From Nakamurella sp. A5-74 (GTDB lineage Bacteria; Actinomycetota; Actinomycetes; Mycobacteriales; Nakamurellaceae), in NCBI RefSeq assembly GCF_040438885.1, contig NZ_CP159218.1, forward strand, positions 4,402,001 through 4,466,000: 64,000 nt of DNA. The letters are read 5' to 3'. Both the position numbers and the translations under genes were made by a program. The notes under the pieces were generated by a model, which did no database searches, was not told the origin of the DNA, and worked only from the letters and a program-made list of their open reading frames with translations. Positions 1 to 8,490 of the stretch are shown here, piece after piece. The stretch's first letter is position 1. Each line of letters begins with the position of its first letter.

Positions 1-2
1 TC

Positions 3-311
3 ATCGGTGCGCTGCAGGTTTTCTCGCACATGACTCACATCGGCGACGTCCGCTCGCTGGTGCTGCACCCGTCGTCCACCACGCACTGGCTGCTCGACGA
101 CGCCGAGCGCACCCGACTCGGCATCCACGCCGGCACCATCCGCGTCTCCGTCGGGACCGAGGATGCCCGAGATCTGTTGGACGATCTGCAGCAGGCGTTC
201 GACTCCGTCGCGCTGACTGAGCTCGGAATCGTTCAGTGGCAGAGCTTTCCAACCACGGATGCCGCGTCCTCGGTGGCGTCCGCGCAGTTCGCCGAGGTCA
301 GCGCCCCGTGA
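3..311 (+). CDS. Cys/Met-metabolism PLP enzyme, C-terminal part (O-acetylhomoserine sulfhydrylase-like)
   Basis: The open frame enters from the left edge of the window, so only about 102 C-terminal residues are visible. They contain FSHMTHIGDVRSLVLHPSST followed by TH and then GTIRVSVGTEDARDLLDDL, which is the classic C-terminal small-domain signature of the gamma-family PLP enzymes (O-acetylhomoserine/O-acetylserine sulfhydrylase, cystathionine gamma-synthase). The FSHxxxIGD form favours the O-acetylhomoserine aminocarboxypropyltransferase branch. The PLP-lysine lies upstream, outside the window. The TGA stop overlaps the GTG start of the next gene, so the two are translationally coupled. 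The exact substrate is an inference. Confidence 0.85.
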   Translation: MGALQVFSHMTHIGDVRSLVLHPSSTTHWLLDDAERTRLGIHAGTIRVSVGTEDARDLLDDLQQAFDSVALTELGIVQWQSFPTTDAASSVASAQFAEVSAP

Positions 312-1627
312 CGCGGCTGCAGCACTTCGGCTGGTTCTTCAGCCGCGGATTCGGACCGCAGGCCTGGGGCCGGGACGACTACCGCTGGAACTACCGGTGG
401 GAGCGCCCGGACATCTACCAGCAGTCGGTCCGGACACTCGAGCAGGCCGGGATGGACCTGGTGATCATCGAGGACGCACCGTCGATCGGTCATCCGGGGA
501 CACTCGACCTGCGGGTCCGCGCGGCGTACGGCGGTCCGAAGCACGACCCGTTGTTGTTGGCGCCCTATCTGTTGGCGGCCACCAGCCACATCGGAGTCGT
601 GCCCACTGTCAACGCCGGCACCGTCCACCCCTACCCGGCGGCGCGGCAGTTCGCGACGTTGGCCCATCTGGCTGCCGGCCGGTTCGGGATCAACGTCGTC
701 ACCGATGTCGGCAGCGCCCACCACTACGGGCTCGAGCGCCTCACCCACGACGGTGCCTACGACCGGGCCGACGAGTGGATGCAGGTGATCAGGGAGCTGT
801 GGCACAGCTGGGACGACGGCGCGTTGATCGCCGACGTCGAGACCGGCCGGTTCGCCGACGGCGCGAAGATCCGGGCCCCCCGGTTCGACGGAGAGTACTT
901 CCGCGCCGAGGGACCGCTCAACGCGCTGCCCTTCGGCGAGCTCGGCGACCCGGTGATCGTCTCTCCTGGCGGATCCCCGCGGGGCCTGCAGTTCGCCGGG
1001 AAGCAGTCGGACGTCCAGCTGGCCCTGGCGCCGATGGACGTCTCCGCCGTCAGGGGGTACCGGGAGAAGGTCCTGCAGGCAGCCACCGAAGCCGGCCGCA
1101 GCGCCGCCGACATCCGGATCCTGTTCGTCATCAAACCGGAGATCGTCGCCGACAGCGAGACCGTCGACCGGGTGGTGGCAGCATCCCGCGAGCCGTCCGA
1201 AGCCGACCTGATCCGGGTACTGGAAGGTCATTCCAGCGATCTGGAGACCAATCTGATCGATGTCGGGCTGGACACCGTCGTCGATCCCGGCTTCTTCGCC
1301 GAGCACGTCTCCCGTGGCAGCATCCGCGCCCTGCTGGGCGACGGCACAGCCGGCTGGCCGACGTTGCGGGAGGCCGGAACCCGTTTGGCGCGCAAGGGGA
1401 AGATCGCAGACCGGGAGGGTCTGGTCGGTACGGCCGACCAGGTGGCGGACTTCATCGAGGAGTTCGGCAAGGTCGCCGACAACGACGGCTTCATCTTCTC
1501 CGGCGACCTGCACCCGACGACGCTGTACCGCATGCTCGGCGACCTGGTGCCGATCTTGCGCCGAAGAGGCTTACTGCGCAACGAGTTCGGCGCCGGCGGC
1601 TTCCGTGCCAACCTGCTCGACTTCTGA
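308..1627 (+). CDS. FMN-dependent monooxygenase, NtaA/SnaA/DszA family (LLM class)
   Basis: A 439-residue luciferase-like (TIM-barrel) flavin monooxygenase. The length and the N-terminal motifs match the NtaA/SnaA/DszA group, which uses FMNH2 supplied by a separate reductase to oxidise organosulfur or amine-carboxylate compounds: a WERPD run around residue 35, MDLVIIEDAP, TVNAGTVHPYPAARQFATL, and GRFGINVVTDVG near residues 125-140. The GTG start at 308 is chosen because it overlaps the upstream stop as GTGA and removes an N-terminal extension with no family resemblance. Coupling to a homocysteine-forming sulfhydrylase suggests sulfur scavenging; the substrate is unknown. Confidence 0.85.
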   Translation: MTRLQHFGWFFSRGFGPQAWGRDDYRWNYRWERPDIYQQSVRTLEQAGMDLVIIEDAPSIGHPGTLDLRVRAAYGGPKHDPLLLAPYLLAATSHIGVVPTVNAGTVHPYPAARQFATLAHLAAGRFGINVVTDVGSAHHYGLERLTHDGAYDRADEWMQVIRELWHSWDDGALIADVETGRFADGAKIRAPRFDGEYFRAEGPLNALPFGELGDPVIVSPGGSPRGLQFAGKQSDVQLALAPMDVSAVRGYREKVLQAATEAGRSAADIRILFVIKPEIVADSETVDRVVAASREPSEADLIRVLEGHSSDLETNLIDVGLDTVVDPGFFAEHVSRGSIRALLGDGTAGWPTLREAGTRLARKGKIADREGLVGTADQVADFIEEFGKVADNDGFIFSGDLHPTTLYRMLGDLVPILRRRGLLRNEFGAGGFRANLLDF

Positions 1628-2273
1628 CCGGCGGCGACGATCTGACAGGGTCTCGACGCGCTCGTTCCTCGCTTGCTCCCTGTCCTGAGCGACGAAGGAG
1701 TCGAAGGGGACCAGCGTGACCTTCGGTGATCGAGCGACGCAGGAGTCGAGATCCCGTTGTGTCACAACCGGCGGGCCGATCTGACGGGGTCTCGACGCGC
1801 TCGTTCCTCGCTTGCTCGACCAGCGGAGCAGACGCTCGCTCGACCAGCGCGGCTCTCGCTGATCGAGCGACGAAGGAGTCGAAGGGGACCAGCGGAGCCG
1901 ACGCAGCCCGCCGGTGATCGAGCGAGGAACGAGTCGAGATCCCGTTGTGTCACAACCGGCGGGCCGATCTGACGGGGTCTCGACGCGCTCGTTCCTCGCT
2001 TGCTCCCTGTCCTGAGCGACGAAGGAGTCGAAGGGGACCAGCGGAATTGGCAGTGATCGAGCGACGCAGGAGTCGAGATCCCGTTGTGCCACAGCCGGCC
2101 CCGATGCAGCCCGTCGATGATCTGACAGGGTCTCGACGCGCTCGTTCCTCGCTTGCTCCCTGTCCTGAGCGACGAAGAAGTCGAAGGGGACCACCGGAGC
2201 CGACGCAGCCCGCCGGTGATCCAGCGAGGAACGAGTCGAGATCCCTGTGTGCCACAGCCGGTCTCGTCCAGCG
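1628..2273. repeat. Array of four composite palindromic intergenic repeats
   Basis: No gene is visible here. Two units alternate four times. Unit R1 contains GGTCTCGACGCGCTCGTTCC and ends CGAAGGAGTCGAAGGGGACC, at about 1641-1716, 1780-1900 (with an inner duplication), 1968-2043 and 2121-2196. Unit R2 contains GGAGTCGAGATCCCGTTGTG plus a GTGTCACAACCGGCGGGCC tail in some copies, at about 1727-1779, 1917-1967, 2054-2099 and 2217-2270. R1 and R2 hold reverse-complementary segments (CTCGTTCCTCGCTTGCTC versus GAGCGAGGAACGAG), so each pair can fold into a hairpin. Related single copies occur at 24.45-24.62, 25.80 and 40.02 kb. It lies between convergent genes, so transcription termination is a plausible side role. 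Confidence 0.85.
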
Positions 2274-4145
2274 TCAGGCCAGTAGCTGGTGCTGAGCCAA
2301 CTGGCGGTAGAGATCGTTGCTGTCGAGCAGTTCGGTATGGGTACCGATGGCAGCCACCCGCCCACGGTCCAGCACGACGATCCGGTCGGCGTGGATCACG
2401 GTCGCCAGTCGATGCGCGACGATCAGCACGGTCCGCCGGGAGGCAACGGACGCGATGGCCGCGGTGAGGGCCTGCTCCGTCCGTGAATCGAGGCTGGCGG
2501 TCGGCTCGTCCAGCAGCAGCAGCGGCGCCTCGGTGATCAAGGCCCTGGCGATGGCCAACCGTTGTCGCTCGCCGCCGGAGAGGCCGGCCCCGTCGTCCCC
2601 GAGTACGGCATCGAGCCCGTCCGGGTACTCCTCCACCCGCGCCAGCAGATCCACCGCTGCCAGCACCTCACGGCAGCGGACGTCGTCGGCCGCCGGCGCT
2701 GCCAGCACGAGGTTGTCGCGGATCGTGCCGGCCAGCACGGGAGCATCCTGTTCGACGTAGCCGATCCGGGACCGCACCACGCTGCGCGGCAGCGCACGCA
2801 GGTCCACGCCGTCCATCCGGATCGAGCCGGCCGTCGGATCGTAGAACCGCTCCACGAGCGCCAGCAGCGTCGACTTGCCCGCTCCGGAAGGTCCGACCAC
2901 GGCGGTCGTCGATCCGCGGGGAACGGTGAAGCTCACCTCCCTGAGCACGCTCCGATCGGCCTGGTAGCGAAAATCGACGCCGGTGAAGGTGATCTCGACA
3001 CCCCCGCTGCGCACCGCGGCCGGCGGAGCGGACCGGCGGTCCGCGGGCTCGTGGTCCTGCTCTGCCGGGACGGCCAGGATCTCGTCGATCCTGGCCAGGG
3101 CGCCCAGTGCCGCCCTGACCGTGGTCACCGCCCCGAAGAACTGTCCGAGTGGCATCAGCATCATGAACAGGTACAGCACGAACTGCACCAGGTCGGCGAC
3201 GCTCAGCACGCCGGCGGCCACCCGGTAGCCACCCAGTCCGAGCACCGCGAGGAACGATCCCTGCACGGCGAGTCCGCTGATCGGCCACAGCAGCGCACCG
3301 ATCCTGGCCACCCTGACCCCGAAGTCGTACGCGCTGGTGGCCTCGGCTCCGACCCGGTCGATTTCCCGTTCGGTGGCTCCGGCCGCGCGGATCGTGCGTA
3401 CCCCCGACACCCCGCGCTCCACCCCGGATGCCAACCGCCCCACCGCGTCCTGCGCCGAGCGGGTCAACCGTTGGATGCGTCCGGACACGACGATCACGCT
3501 GGCCGCTGCGACCGCCACCACGGCGAGCGTGATGCCCAGCAGCACCGGGTCGATGAACACCATGGCCACCAGGGAACCGAGGAAGACCACCCCGCCCCCG
3601 AGCGCGTCGACCAGCCCGCCGGTGAGTGCGGTCCGGACCATTGTGGTGTCCGAGCCGACCCTGGACACCAGGTCCCCCGCCCGACGGGTGTCGTAGACGG
3701 CGATCGGCAGGCGCAGCAGGTGCGACACCAGCCGGCGACGCGCAGACAGCACGACCCCCTCCGCAGTCCGTTCCAACAGGAACTGCTGGATGGCCCCGGC
3801 GACCGCCGCGCCGAGCACGGCAGCCACCAGCCAGGAAGCTGCCGTGCTCAGCGAGCCCGAACCGCCGACGGAGGAGATGATGCGCTGGATCAGGAGCGGT
3901 TGCAGCAGGGTCAGGCCCGCCCCGGCCAGCGACATCACGACGATGACGACGAGCACCCGACGGTGTTCGGCGAGGTATCCGATCAGGCTGCGCAACGGCG
4001 CCGCCGGGATCTCCGGTGTGTCCGGTCGCGCCTCGGCCTCCAGCACCCCGGATCCTCCCGAGGGCTCTCGCGCCCCGGCCCCTCGCGCGCCTGCCGGGGG
4101 CAGCTCCACCACCGGTGTCTCAGCCACGGGAGAATCTCGATCCAC
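2274..4145 (-). CDS. ABC transporter, fused permease and ATP-binding protein (exporter type)
   Basis: A 623-residue half-transporter of the MsbA/LmrA multidrug-exporter type. An acidic/proline-rich N-terminus of about 50 residues is followed by six hydrophobic helices (about 55-330) and a nucleotide-binding domain with Walker A GPSGAGKST (about 417-425), signature LSGGERQRLAIARAL (about 520), Walker B LLLLDEPTASLD and H-loop VAHRLATV. A second half-transporter is not adjacent, so it probably acts as a homodimer. Its start codon lies inside the end of the upstream HTH gene (26-bp overlap, same strand), which implies coupled expression and possible control by that small regulator. The substrate cannot be read from sequence. 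Confidence 0.93.
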   Translation of the reverse strand: MDRDSPVAETPVVELPPAGARGAGAREPSGGSGVLEAEARPDTPEIPAAPLRSLIGYLAEHRRVLVVIVVMSLAGAGLTLLQPLLIQRIISSVGGSGSLSTAASWLVAAVLGAAVAGAIQQFLLERTAEGVVLSARRRLVSHLLRLPIAVYDTRRAGDLVSRVGSDTTMVRTALTGGLVDALGGGVVFLGSLVAMVFIDPVLLGITLAVVAVAAASVIVVSGRIQRLTRSAQDAVGRLASGVERGVSGVRTIRAAGATEREIDRVGAEATSAYDFGVRVARIGALLWPISGLAVQGSFLAVLGLGGYRVAAGVLSVADLVQFVLYLFMMLMPLGQFFGAVTTVRAALGALARIDEILAVPAEQDHEPADRRSAPPAAVRSGGVEITFTGVDFRYQADRSVLREVSFTVPRGSTTAVVGPSGAGKSTLLALVERFYDPTAGSIRMDGVDLRALPRSVVRSRIGYVEQDAPVLAGTIRDNLVLAAPAADDVRCREVLAAVDLLARVEEYPDGLDAVLGDDGAGLSGGERQRLAIARALITEAPLLLLDEPTASLDSRTEQALTAAIASVASRRTVLIVAHRLATVIHADRIVVLDRGRVAAIGTHTELLDSNDLYRQLAQHQLLA

Positions 4146-4350
4146 CGTGCTTGTGGTGGACTGCCTGACGGCTCACTCCGAGAGCGCCGGCGATCTGCGC
4201 CCAGGAGAGGCCGGCGACCCTTGCCCGGCGGACCGCGACCGCCTCCAACCCGGAGATCTCCTGCTGCATCGGCGGGATGGCGCGCAACGCCACCAGCGGA
4301 TCGGGGTTTCCCGCAGCGTCGATGAGTTGCTGCAGCGTCTGACTCTCCAT
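4120..4350 (-). CDS. Small helix-turn-helix protein (76 aa)
   Basis: The 76-residue protein has a helical N-terminus (residues 1-40) and a clear C-terminal HTH, LSWAQIAGALGVSRQAVHHK (about 48-67). Small actinobacterial proteins of this shape are usually annotated only as helix-turn-helix domain proteins. The ATG at 4350 has a strong ribosome site, GGAGG five bases upstream. It overlaps the downstream ABC exporter gene by 26 bp on the same strand, so the two form an operon. Two identical-geometry dyads (GTCAA-N6-TTGAC) lie just upstream, between this gene and the divergent AAA ATPase, and are obvious candidates for its own operators. DNA binding is inferred from the HTH. Confidence 0.75.
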   Translation of the reverse strand: MESQTLQQLIDAAGNPDPLVALRAIPPMQQEISGLEAVAVRRARVAGLSWAQIAGALGVSRQAVHHKHGGSRFSRG

Positions 4351-4368
4351 GGAACCTCCGTCATCGGC

Positions 4369-4413
4369 GTGTCAATTCAGATTGACACCCATCTGACGTC
4401 AACGCAAGTTGAC
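4369..4413. promoter_or_regulatory. Twin GTCAA-N6-TTGAC operator-like dyads
   Basis: The first dyad reads GTGTCAATTCAGATTGACAC (4369-4388), a perfect 8-bp inverted repeat with a 4-base centre. The second reads GTCAACGCAAGTTGAC (4398-4413). Both share the form GTCAA-N6-TTGAC and their starts are 27 bp apart (4371 and 4398), roughly two and a half helical turns. They sit in the 160-bp divergent region between the HTH gene and the AAA ATPase gene, 19 bp upstream of the HTH start codon. Repression of the HTH-exporter operon by the HTH protein itself is the simplest reading; this is inference. Confidence 0.6.
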
Positions 4414-4510
4414 GGGCTGGCGGTCCGTCGCAAGTCCGCATCCCGCCCACTCGATCAGACTCGCTAGCCAAATATCGGACTGACACTAGACGGGCAGATA
4501 CAGTCCGATC

Positions 4511-5719
4511 GTGGATCCCATCAAGAACCCGTACGCCCCCGGCGCCGGCCAACGCCCACCCGAACTCGCTGGACGCGACGACCAGCTCGACGCCTTCGGG
4601 ATCACCCTGCAGCGGGTGGCGCACGGGCGTCCCGAGCGGTCGGTCGTGCTCACCGGACTGCGCGGGGTCGGCAAGACGGTATTGCTGAATGCTCTGCGCT
4701 CGGCTGCGGTCCGCGCCGGCTGGGGTACCGGTAAGTGGGAGGCGCGACCGGACCAACGTCTGCGTCGCCCGTTGGCCGCTGCGCTGCACACGGCGGTGCG
4801 GGAACTGGGCCGGTCGGAGCGCACCGACACCGATCACGTCCTCGGGGTGCTCCGCTCGTTCGCGCAGCGGGATGCCATCGATGCGGGTGGCAAGGTGCGG
4901 GATCGCTGGTCGATCGGCATCGATGTTCCCGCCGTCGCGGGCCGCGCCGATTCCGGTGACATCGAGATCGATCTGGTCGAGTTGCTCACCGAGATCGGCG
5001 GCGCCGCAGCGGATCTCGGACGCGGGGTCGGTCTGTTCGTCGACGAGATGCAGGACCTGCACCCGGACGACGTGTCGGCGCTGTGCGCGGCCTGCCACGA
5101 GATCAGTCAGGCGGGTCTGCCGGTGCTGATCGTCGGTGCGGGGCTCCCCCACCTGCCCGCGGTGCTGAGCGCGGCGAAGTCCTACAGCGAGCGACTGTTC
5201 CGCTATGCCCGCATCGATCGGCTTCCCCGCGAGGCGGCCGACCGAGCGCTGCAATCACCTGCGCTGCAGGAACAAGCAGCGTTCGACGATGCGGCACTGA
5301 CGGCCATGTACGAACTGACCAGCGGCTATCCCTACTTCATCCAGGCCTACGGCAAGGTCGCCTGGGACGCAGCCCCCGGTTCGCCGATCACCGCCGCCGA
5401 CATCGTCGTCGCCGCGCCGAGCGCCGAGGCCGAGCTGGCGGTCGGGTTCTTCGGATCCCGGTACGAGCGGGCCACCCCCGGGGAACGTGAGTACCTGCGG
5501 GCGATGGCCGATGCCGCGGCTGCACTCGAGCCCGCCGAGCTGGACGACGTGCGTTCCGTCCCCACCTCAGCGGTCGCGGACCTGTTGGGTCGCAAGCCAC
5601 AATCACTCTCGCCGGCCCGTGACGCACTGCTCAAGAAAGGCCTCATCTACTCCGGCGAACGCGGGCGGATCGCCTTCACCGTGCCGCACTTCGGCCAGTA
5701 CCTGCTGTCGGTGGGCTGA
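4511..5719 (+). CDS. AAA-family ATPase (Orc1/Cdc6-like fold)
   Basis: The 402-residue protein opens with NPYAPGAGQRPPELAGRDDQ, a typical lead-in for AAA_16/Orc-like ATPases. Walker A GLRGVGKT is at residues 49-56 and Walker B LFVDEMQDL near 177-185. A sensor-like region follows (LPVLIVGAGLPHLP) and then a C-terminal winged-helix-like domain (about 320-402, with VADLLGRKPQSLSPARDALLKKG). There is no membrane segment. Widespread single-gene actinobacterial homologues of this form have no firm function; roles in DNA- or stress-related ATP switching are only guesses. It is divergent from the small HTH gene across the twin dyads, so the two may be co-regulated. Confidence 0.8.
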   Translation: MDPIKNPYAPGAGQRPPELAGRDDQLDAFGITLQRVAHGRPERSVVLTGLRGVGKTVLLNALRSAAVRAGWGTGKWEARPDQRLRRPLAAALHTAVRELGRSERTDTDHVLGVLRSFAQRDAIDAGGKVRDRWSIGIDVPAVAGRADSGDIEIDLVELLTEIGGAAADLGRGVGLFVDEMQDLHPDDVSALCAACHEISQAGLPVLIVGAGLPHLPAVLSAAKSYSERLFRYARIDRLPREAADRALQSPALQEQAAFDDAALTAMYELTSGYPYFIQAYGKVAWDAAPGSPITAADIVVAAPSAEAELAVGFFGSRYERATPGEREYLRAMADAAAALEPAELDDVRSVPTSAVADLLGRKPQSLSPARDALLKKGLIYSGERGRIAFTVPHFGQYLLSVG

Positions 5720-5966
5720 TGACCGCGGACGTGGGCCGAGTCCCGTCATCCGGTGCCGACGCCGTCGCCGGCGGGCACGCGTGGGTACAGACGCCCCGAC
5801 TCGCTCGCAGAACCCGTCCCCAGCGACGATCTTTCGCCGGAGGGTGGCAACTTGCTCGCACTGGCGACCGCTTCTGTGAGCACCCCCGGTCGACCGACCA
5901 GGATCGGCGCGACGATCGATTCCCCGGCAGCGGTGACCGTGACCTGGTGTGGGTAGACCTCAGGTG

Positions 5967-7133
5967 ATGGACGCGCACACCGCTGGCCCGGAGACGCTCT
6001 GGGATGTCGCGATCGTCGGCGCCGGACCTGCGGGTGCGGCGGCAGCGCTCGCCGCCCTGAAGGCGCGTCCCGACGCCTCGGTGCTGCTGCTCGACGCCGC
6101 GGAGTTCCCGCGCGACAAGGTGTGCGGTGACGGCGTCGCACCCCAGGCCCTGGACGTGCTCGGCGCCCTCGGCGTCGATCTCGACGAGCTCGTCGCCGGC
6201 ACCGCACCGATCACCTCGCTGGATCTGGTCTCCCCCAGCGGTGTCCGCGCCTCCGGTGCGTTCGCCCGGCCCGCCCGGGTGATCCCGCGAAAGCTGTTGG
6301 ACGAACGGCTGGTCCGTGCGGCGCTCGCCGCCGGCGCGCAGCTGGCCCGCTGCCGGGTGCGATCGATTGTCCGCCGCGGCGATCACGTCCTGGTCGCCGA
6401 CTCATACCGGGCACGGGTCGTCATCGGCGCCGACGGAGCCGAATCGGTGGTGCGCCGCACGAGCGGAGCGGCACCGGCGCCCGCCGGAACGGTGGCCGTG
6501 GCGGTCCGCGGCTACGTCGCCGCCGATCCGTGGCCGGCCGGCCGGCAACTGCTGCGGATGGCCACCGCGGATTGGCCCGCCTACGCGTGGGCGTTCCCGG
6601 TGGGCGACGGCACCGCCAACGTGGGTTACGGCCAACTGCTCACCGGAACGCCACCCAGTCGCGCCCACCTCACGCAGCGACTGGGTGAGCTGTTGCCCGA
6701 CGCCGCCGGTGCGCAGGTGCGAGGTCACCGGCTGCCGCTGTCGACCGGACGCCCGGACTACGGCCACGACCGGGTGCTGCTGGTCGGGGACGCGGCCTCG
6801 TTGATCAACCCGCTCACCGGCGAGGGCATCTACTACGCGGTCGTGTCAGGCTCGCTCGCCGGCGTCGCGGCGCTGGCCGCAGACCCCGTCGCGCAGTATC
6901 GACGGTCGATGCGGACGGCCCTGGACAAGCACCTGCGCCAGAGCGATCTGGTGAACAAGGCCACCCGACGGTCAGGCTTCGTCGACGTCGCGACCGCAGC
7001 GGCCGGCTCCGACCGGCGGCTGTTCGCCTCCCTCGTCGAGTTCGGCCTCGCCGACGGGCGACTCGGCGCGCGCGATCTGGTCGCACTGCTCAGGGCGTGC
7101 GCCGCTTCCCCCGCTGGGGTCGTGCGGTGCTGA
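5967..7133 (+). CDS. FAD-dependent oxidoreductase, geranylgeranyl reductase family
   Basis: A Rossmann FAD-binding motif VGAGPAGAAAALAAL lies near the N-terminus. DKVCGDGVAP follows about 40 residues later, which is characteristic of geranylgeranyl-reductase/MenJ-type flavoproteins. The second FAD motif, LLVGDAASLINPLTGEGIYY, falls near residue 275. Family members saturate isoprenoid double bonds (menaquinone side chains, archaeal-type lipids, chlorophyll tails). Here partial reduction of menaquinone is the likeliest role, but that is inferred. The ATG at 5967 (preceded by AGGTG) is preferred over an upstream in-frame GTG at 5949. The 247 bp between this gene and the AAA ATPase hold no convincing gene. 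Confidence 0.85.
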   Translation: MDAHTAGPETLWDVAIVGAGPAGAAAALAALKARPDASVLLLDAAEFPRDKVCGDGVAPQALDVLGALGVDLDELVAGTAPITSLDLVSPSGVRASGAFARPARVIPRKLLDERLVRAALAAGAQLARCRVRSIVRRGDHVLVADSYRARVVIGADGAESVVRRTSGAAPAPAGTVAVAVRGYVAADPWPAGRQLLRMATADWPAYAWAFPVGDGTANVGYGQLLTGTPPSRAHLTQRLGELLPDAAGAQVRGHRLPLSTGRPDYGHDRVLLVGDAASLINPLTGEGIYYAVVSGSLAGVAALAADPVAQYRRSMRTALDKHLRQSDLVNKATRRSGFVDVATAAAGSDRRLFASLVEFGLADGRLGARDLVALLRACAASPAGVVRC

Positions 7134-7298
7134 CCGACGCAAGCTACGGAACCGGCCACGGACCGAGCACCACCGGGCGGAAGCCGGCGGGTGGAGGGCG
7201 GCGAGCAGCGTCACCGCGATGATCCCCACCGGGAACGCCATCGGGAACGAGGCGGTGGCGCCCAACAGGCCGACCAGTACATCGACACGGCCGGGCGA

Positions 7299-8114
7299 TC
7301 AACCGGATGTCGCCGCAGACATGAACTCCTGCATGCGCTCCCGGGTTCCCGCCACCGCACCGAAGTGCACTGCCACCGCGTCGGCCCCCGCCTCGCGGTA
7401 GGCATCGACCTGTTCGATCACCGCCCGGACGGGTGACGACCCGTCCCAGGAGATCCGAAGCGCGGCAGCAACCGTCCGCCCGCGGGCGAGCTCGGCCAGC
7501 ACGGCCCGGCGCTCCCGGAAGGCATCCACATCGGCCGGCAGTCCCTGCCAGACGTCACCGAACCGCGCGGCCCGCCGCAGCGCCGCAGTGCTGTTGCCGC
7601 CGACCACGATCGGCACCGGCGTCGTCGGGACCGGGGCGAAAGTGCCCTGCTCGTAGGAGAACCGCCTGCCGGTGTACGGAGCCCCGTCACCCGACCACAG
7701 GTGCCGCAGCAGCGCGAGCGCGTCGTCGGTGACGGCGCCGCGGGAGGAGAATTCGGCGCCAACGGCGGCGAACTCGGGTTCGGCCCAGCCGGCACCCACC
7801 CCGAGGCTCAGCCGGCCCGCCGACAGCTCCTGCACCGTCGCCACCTGCTTGGCGAGCACGAACGGGTTCCGCAGCGGGACGACCACCACCGAGGTGCCGA
7901 AGCGGATCCGCCGGGCGACCGCGGACAGATGGGCGATCGTCACCAGCGGCTCGTAGACACCGCCGAATGCCGATCCGTACTCGCCGGGCGGCAGGATGTG
8001 ATCCGGCAGCCAGGCGGTGCCGAAGCCGAGATCCTCGGCGGCCTGCGCCAGCTCGACCAGCGTGCCGACCCCCATCGAGGGTGATTCGTCCGGTAGCACG
8101 ACCTGTAACTCCAT
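7299..8114 (-). CDS. LLM-class flavin-dependent oxidoreductase (likely F420-dependent)
   Basis: A 271-residue luciferase-like oxidoreductase. It contains AQAAEDLGFGTAWLPDHIL, then GTSVVVVPLRNPFVLAKQVA, then AGRLSLGVGAGW, the set seen in F420-dependent LLM proteins (TIGR03619-type). The start is set at the ATG at 8114 (MELQVVLPDE) because the family begins there. A longer reading frame to 8360 adds 82 residues without family resemblance that lie antisense to the neighbouring hydrolase fragment. The substrate is unknown. It is divergent from the truncated hydrolase at 8184. Confidence 0.85.
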   Translation of the reverse strand: MELQVVLPDESPSMGVGTLVELAQAAEDLGFGTAWLPDHILPPGEYGSAFGGVYEPLVTIAHLSAVARRIRFGTSVVVVPLRNPFVLAKQVATVQELSAGRLSLGVGAGWAEPEFAAVGAEFSSRGAVTDDALALLRHLWSGDGAPYTGRRFSYEQGTFAPVPTTPVPIVVGGNSTAALRRAARFGDVWQGLPADVDAFRERRAVLAELARGRTVAAALRISWDGSSPVRAVIEQVDAYREAGADAVAVHFGAVAGTRERMQEFMSAATSG

Positions 8115-8183
8115 GGTCGGGGCAACTCCGACCCGGGGATCTGCATTCCCCGCGGGAGGGAACCTGGTGACACGATCGAGTCC

Positions 8184-8483
8184 ATGAGCGCCCCGGGTCT
8201 CGATCAGCTCCCACCCGATGACGCGCCGCCGCTGGATGCCAACGGCCGGGAGCAGTCGATCCGCGACATCGTGTTTGCCCGGCCCATCGGCTATCGGCCC
8301 TTGCAGATGGACCTGTTCCTCCCGGCCCCGCAGAACCGGCCCGCTCCGCTCGTCGTGCACCTGTACGGCGGCGGGTTCGCGATGGGCTCACACCAGCGCG
8401 ACCCATTCGGGTCGTATCTCACCGCCGTGCCCTCACTCCCGAGCGGGAAGGAATCCGGGCTGTCAGGCGTGGCAAGGGGATGA
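8184..8483 (+). pseudogene. Alpha/beta-hydrolase (esterase/lipase type), truncated N-terminal fragment
   Basis: The first 80 or so residues read as the start of an alpha/beta hydrolase: DIVFARPIGYRPLQMDLFLP then LVVHLYGGGFAMGS, the HGGG-type oxyanion-hole region (here LYGGG) of the hormone-sensitive-lipase group. After about residue 85 the similarity stops and the frame runs to a TGA at 8483 through unrelated sequence. The nucleophile elbow and catalytic Asp/His are absent, while intact relatives are about 280-320 residues. The next gene starts 7 bp later, so a deletion has probably fused the 5' end of the hydrolase to foreign sequence. Confidence 0.7.
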
Positions 8484-8490
8484 TGCAGGT

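Noticed and set aside
1628-2273. Possible CRISPR array
   Set aside because: Units are about 55-75 bp, alternate in two types, have irregular spacing and no unique spacers of constant length; no cas genes are present.
5719-5967. 82-residue + frame between the AAA ATPase and the reductase
   Set aside because: Composition is Arg/Asp/Pro-rich with no hydrophobic core, no ribosome site, and no recognised domain.
7190-7298. Hydrophobic minus-strand stretch (GATASFPMAFPVGIIAVTLL) as a membrane-protein remnant
   Set aside because: It is under 40 residues, begins right after a stop codon and has no homology I can name.
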